A stretch of 64,000 nucleotides of DNA from positions 662,821-726,820 of the forward strand of contig NZ_UUON01000004.1 of the NCBI RefSeq assembly GCF_900590885.1. Reading direction: 5' to 3'. Position numbers and translations under genes: made by a program. This document shows positions 63,163 to 64,000 of the stretch, in pieces. Below the pieces are notes generated by a model. It was not told the DNA's origin. It worked only from the letters and a program-made list of their open reading frames with translations, and did no database searches. Numbering within the stretch: position 1 is the first letter of the stretch; each line of letters opens with the position of its first letter. The DNA comes from Pseudomonas viridiflava (GTDB lineage: Bacteria; Pseudomonadota; Gammaproteobacteria; Pseudomonadales; Pseudomonadaceae).

Positions 63163-63695
63163 ATCGCGTCTGTCATTGCCAGCACCATGCACTGCTCCAT
63201 CGCCTTGGTCAGATAACGCTGCACGGTACGCACCGTGACATTCAGCATCTGCGCAATTTCAGCGTAGGTATGGCCTTCGAGTTGCGACAACAAGAACGCA
63301 CGACGGACGTTCGACGGCAGGCCATGCAGCAGTGTGTCAACGGCCTCCAGCGCCTCACGAATCAGCCATTGCTCTTCGACTGACAGCGAGTTTTGCTCCG
63401 GATAGTCTGCCAGCGTCCGCAACCAGGCCTCTTCGATAGAACGCCGTCGGTGCAGATTGAGCATGAGCCGCCTGGCTAAAGTCGCCAGATACGCACGCGG
63501 CTGACGCAGGTCCTGCGCAGGTAGTGAGTTTGAGGTGCGCAACAGGCGCAGAAACGTGTCTTGCGCCAGGTCGGCGGCATCACTGCGACAGCGGATACGG
63601 CGATACAGCCAGGTCTGAAGCCACGAGTGGTGATCGACATATAGAGCTGTGACATCGCGGTGTAATACCGACTCGCACGCCGACGCGCCATTCAT
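63159..63695 (-). CDS. FecI-family ECF sigma factor
   Basis: This 178-residue extracytoplasmic-function sigma factor has region 2 (about 10-80; SDAADLAQDTFLRLL) and region 4 (about 110-165; GHTYAEIAQMLNVTVRTVQRYL). It should direct transcription of the siderophore receptor when the receptor is loaded. ATG 63695 has an AGGGA site eight bases upstream; a longer frame exists. Iron-regulated by analogy with FecI, with a possible Fur site upstream. Confidence 0.93.
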   Translation of the reverse strand: MNGASACESVLHRDVTALYVDHHSWLQTWLYRRIRCRSDAADLAQDTFLRLLRTSNSLPAQDLRQPRAYLATLARRLMLNLHRRRSIEEAWLRTLADYPEQNSLSVEEQWLIREALEAVDTLLHGLPSNVRRAFLLSQLEGHTYAEIAQMLNVTVRTVQRYLTKAMEQCMVLAMTDAI

Positions 63696-63733
63696 TGGAA
63701 AAATCCCTGATAATTCGATGCATGTGCAATTGT

Positions 63734-63753
63734 GAATTAATCTCAATACTATC
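63734..63753 (-). promoter_or_regulatory. Possible Fur box upstream of the sigma factor gene
   Basis: The minus strand reads GATAGTATTGAGATTAATTC, which partly matches the Fur consensus GATAATGATAATCATTATC. The match is imperfect but the place, about 40 bases before the FecI-type start, is where a Fur site is expected. Confidence 0.35.
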
Positions 63754-63883
63754 GATATGTCAGTGCGCTGACAACGGGCTGAGCTGGCGCACGGCGTGAA
63801 TCGTCCCCGATTCTCTCGCCACTTTTACGGGTCAATAGATTTTTCAGTCTTGGGCAAGGACGTTCGCCCTTTTCGACCGCCCA

Positions 63884-63917
63884 AAACAAAACCCCATCTG
63901 CTTTCGCAAATGGGGTT
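63884..63917 (-). terminator. Ribosomal RNA operon terminator
   Basis: Stem AACCCCATTTGC / GCAGATGGGGTT (one mismatch) around GAAA, followed by TTGTTTTGG on the minus strand, just after the 5S rRNA gene. Confidence 0.88.
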
Positions 63918-63929
63918 TCGGAATTTAAT

Positions 63930-64000
63930 CTTGACGATGACCTACTCTCACATGGGGAAACCCCACACTACCATCGGCGATGCATCGTTTCACTACTGAG
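63930..64000 (-). rRNA. rrf: 5S ribosomal RNA, 3' part
   Basis: The minus strand from the window edge reads CTCAGTAGTGAAACGATGCA, then the CCGATGGTAGTGTGGGGTTT and GAGAGTAGGTCATCGTCAAG parts of Pseudomonas 5S rRNA. About 71 of some 120 bases are present; the 5' part and the rest of the rRNA operon are beyond the right edge. Confidence 0.95.

Noticed and set aside
63796..63999. A 67-codon frame at the right edge
   Set aside because: It overlaps the rrn terminator and 5S rRNA gene and is not a protein-coding gene.

Overview
The window looks like a chromosomal segment of a fluorescent Pseudomonas (P. fluorescens complex). The evidence is the GC-rich codon use, the Pseudomonas gene orders (rlmN-pilF-rodZ-ispG-hisS-yfgM-bamB-der, iscRSUA-hscBA-fdx-iscX, queA-tgt-yajC-secDF) and seven intergenic copies of the GTGGGAGGGGGCTTGCCCCC-type REP element. 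Most of the window is core housekeeping DNA. There is no prophage, insertion sequence, integrase or CRISPR array that I can see.

Layout. 1-2.9 kb: the 5' end of a VUT-family transporter gene, a small operon (CoA-type Nudix hydrolase, gamma-carbonic anhydrase, DUF1289 protein), a divergent zinc-ribbon Nudix gene and an L,D-transpeptidase. 2.9-10.3 kb: a complete N-acetylglucosamine uptake and catabolism operon (GntR/HutC regulator, nagA, SIS-type deaminase, EIIA-HPr-EI fusion, nagE EIICB) preceded by two operator-like sites. 10.5-16.2 kb: one 1,914-residue toxin-like protein, the main accessory gene of the window. 16.3-31 kb: purL with a NIF3-like gene, mltF, an orphan DUF1120 gene, guaBA, a zinc-ribbon hypothetical, a TauE/SafE transporter, a LysR regulator, xseA and an M23 peptidase. 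31-38.7 kb: leuA with a long leader, an omega-amidase/aminotransferase pair, der, bamB and yfgM.

38.7-53 kb: hisS, ispG, rodZ, pilF, rlmN, ndk, the whole isc iron-sulfur operon with two abutting IscR-type sites over its promoter, then cysE, trmJ and suhB. 53-59.3 kb: a glycine-zipper protein and the queA-tgt-yajC-secD-secF operon. 59.4-64 kb: tRNA-Leu(CAA), a TonB-dependent siderophore receptor with its FecR anti-sigma and FecI-type sigma factor, and finally the rrn terminator and the 3' end of a 5S rRNA gene on the minus strand, so a ribosomal operon continues past the right edge.

Most notable is the large protein at 10505-16249. Its C-terminal third holds two tandem domains resembling the Tiki/EreA/ChaN/PMT-C2 superfamily. 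The second keeps the expected catalytic-looking residues (GEGHSH, YVEH, GSAHT). The first has lost them (GALPSS, YLEY, EPSRL) at the same spacing, suggesting a pseudoenzyme-enzyme pair behind an N-terminal region built of repeated modules of about 350 residues. Smaller points of interest are a possible leuA leader peptide, an ndk promoter whose -10 lies in the loop of the isc terminator, two unusual inverted operator-like sites before nagR, and an inactive-looking second EIIB domain in NagE.
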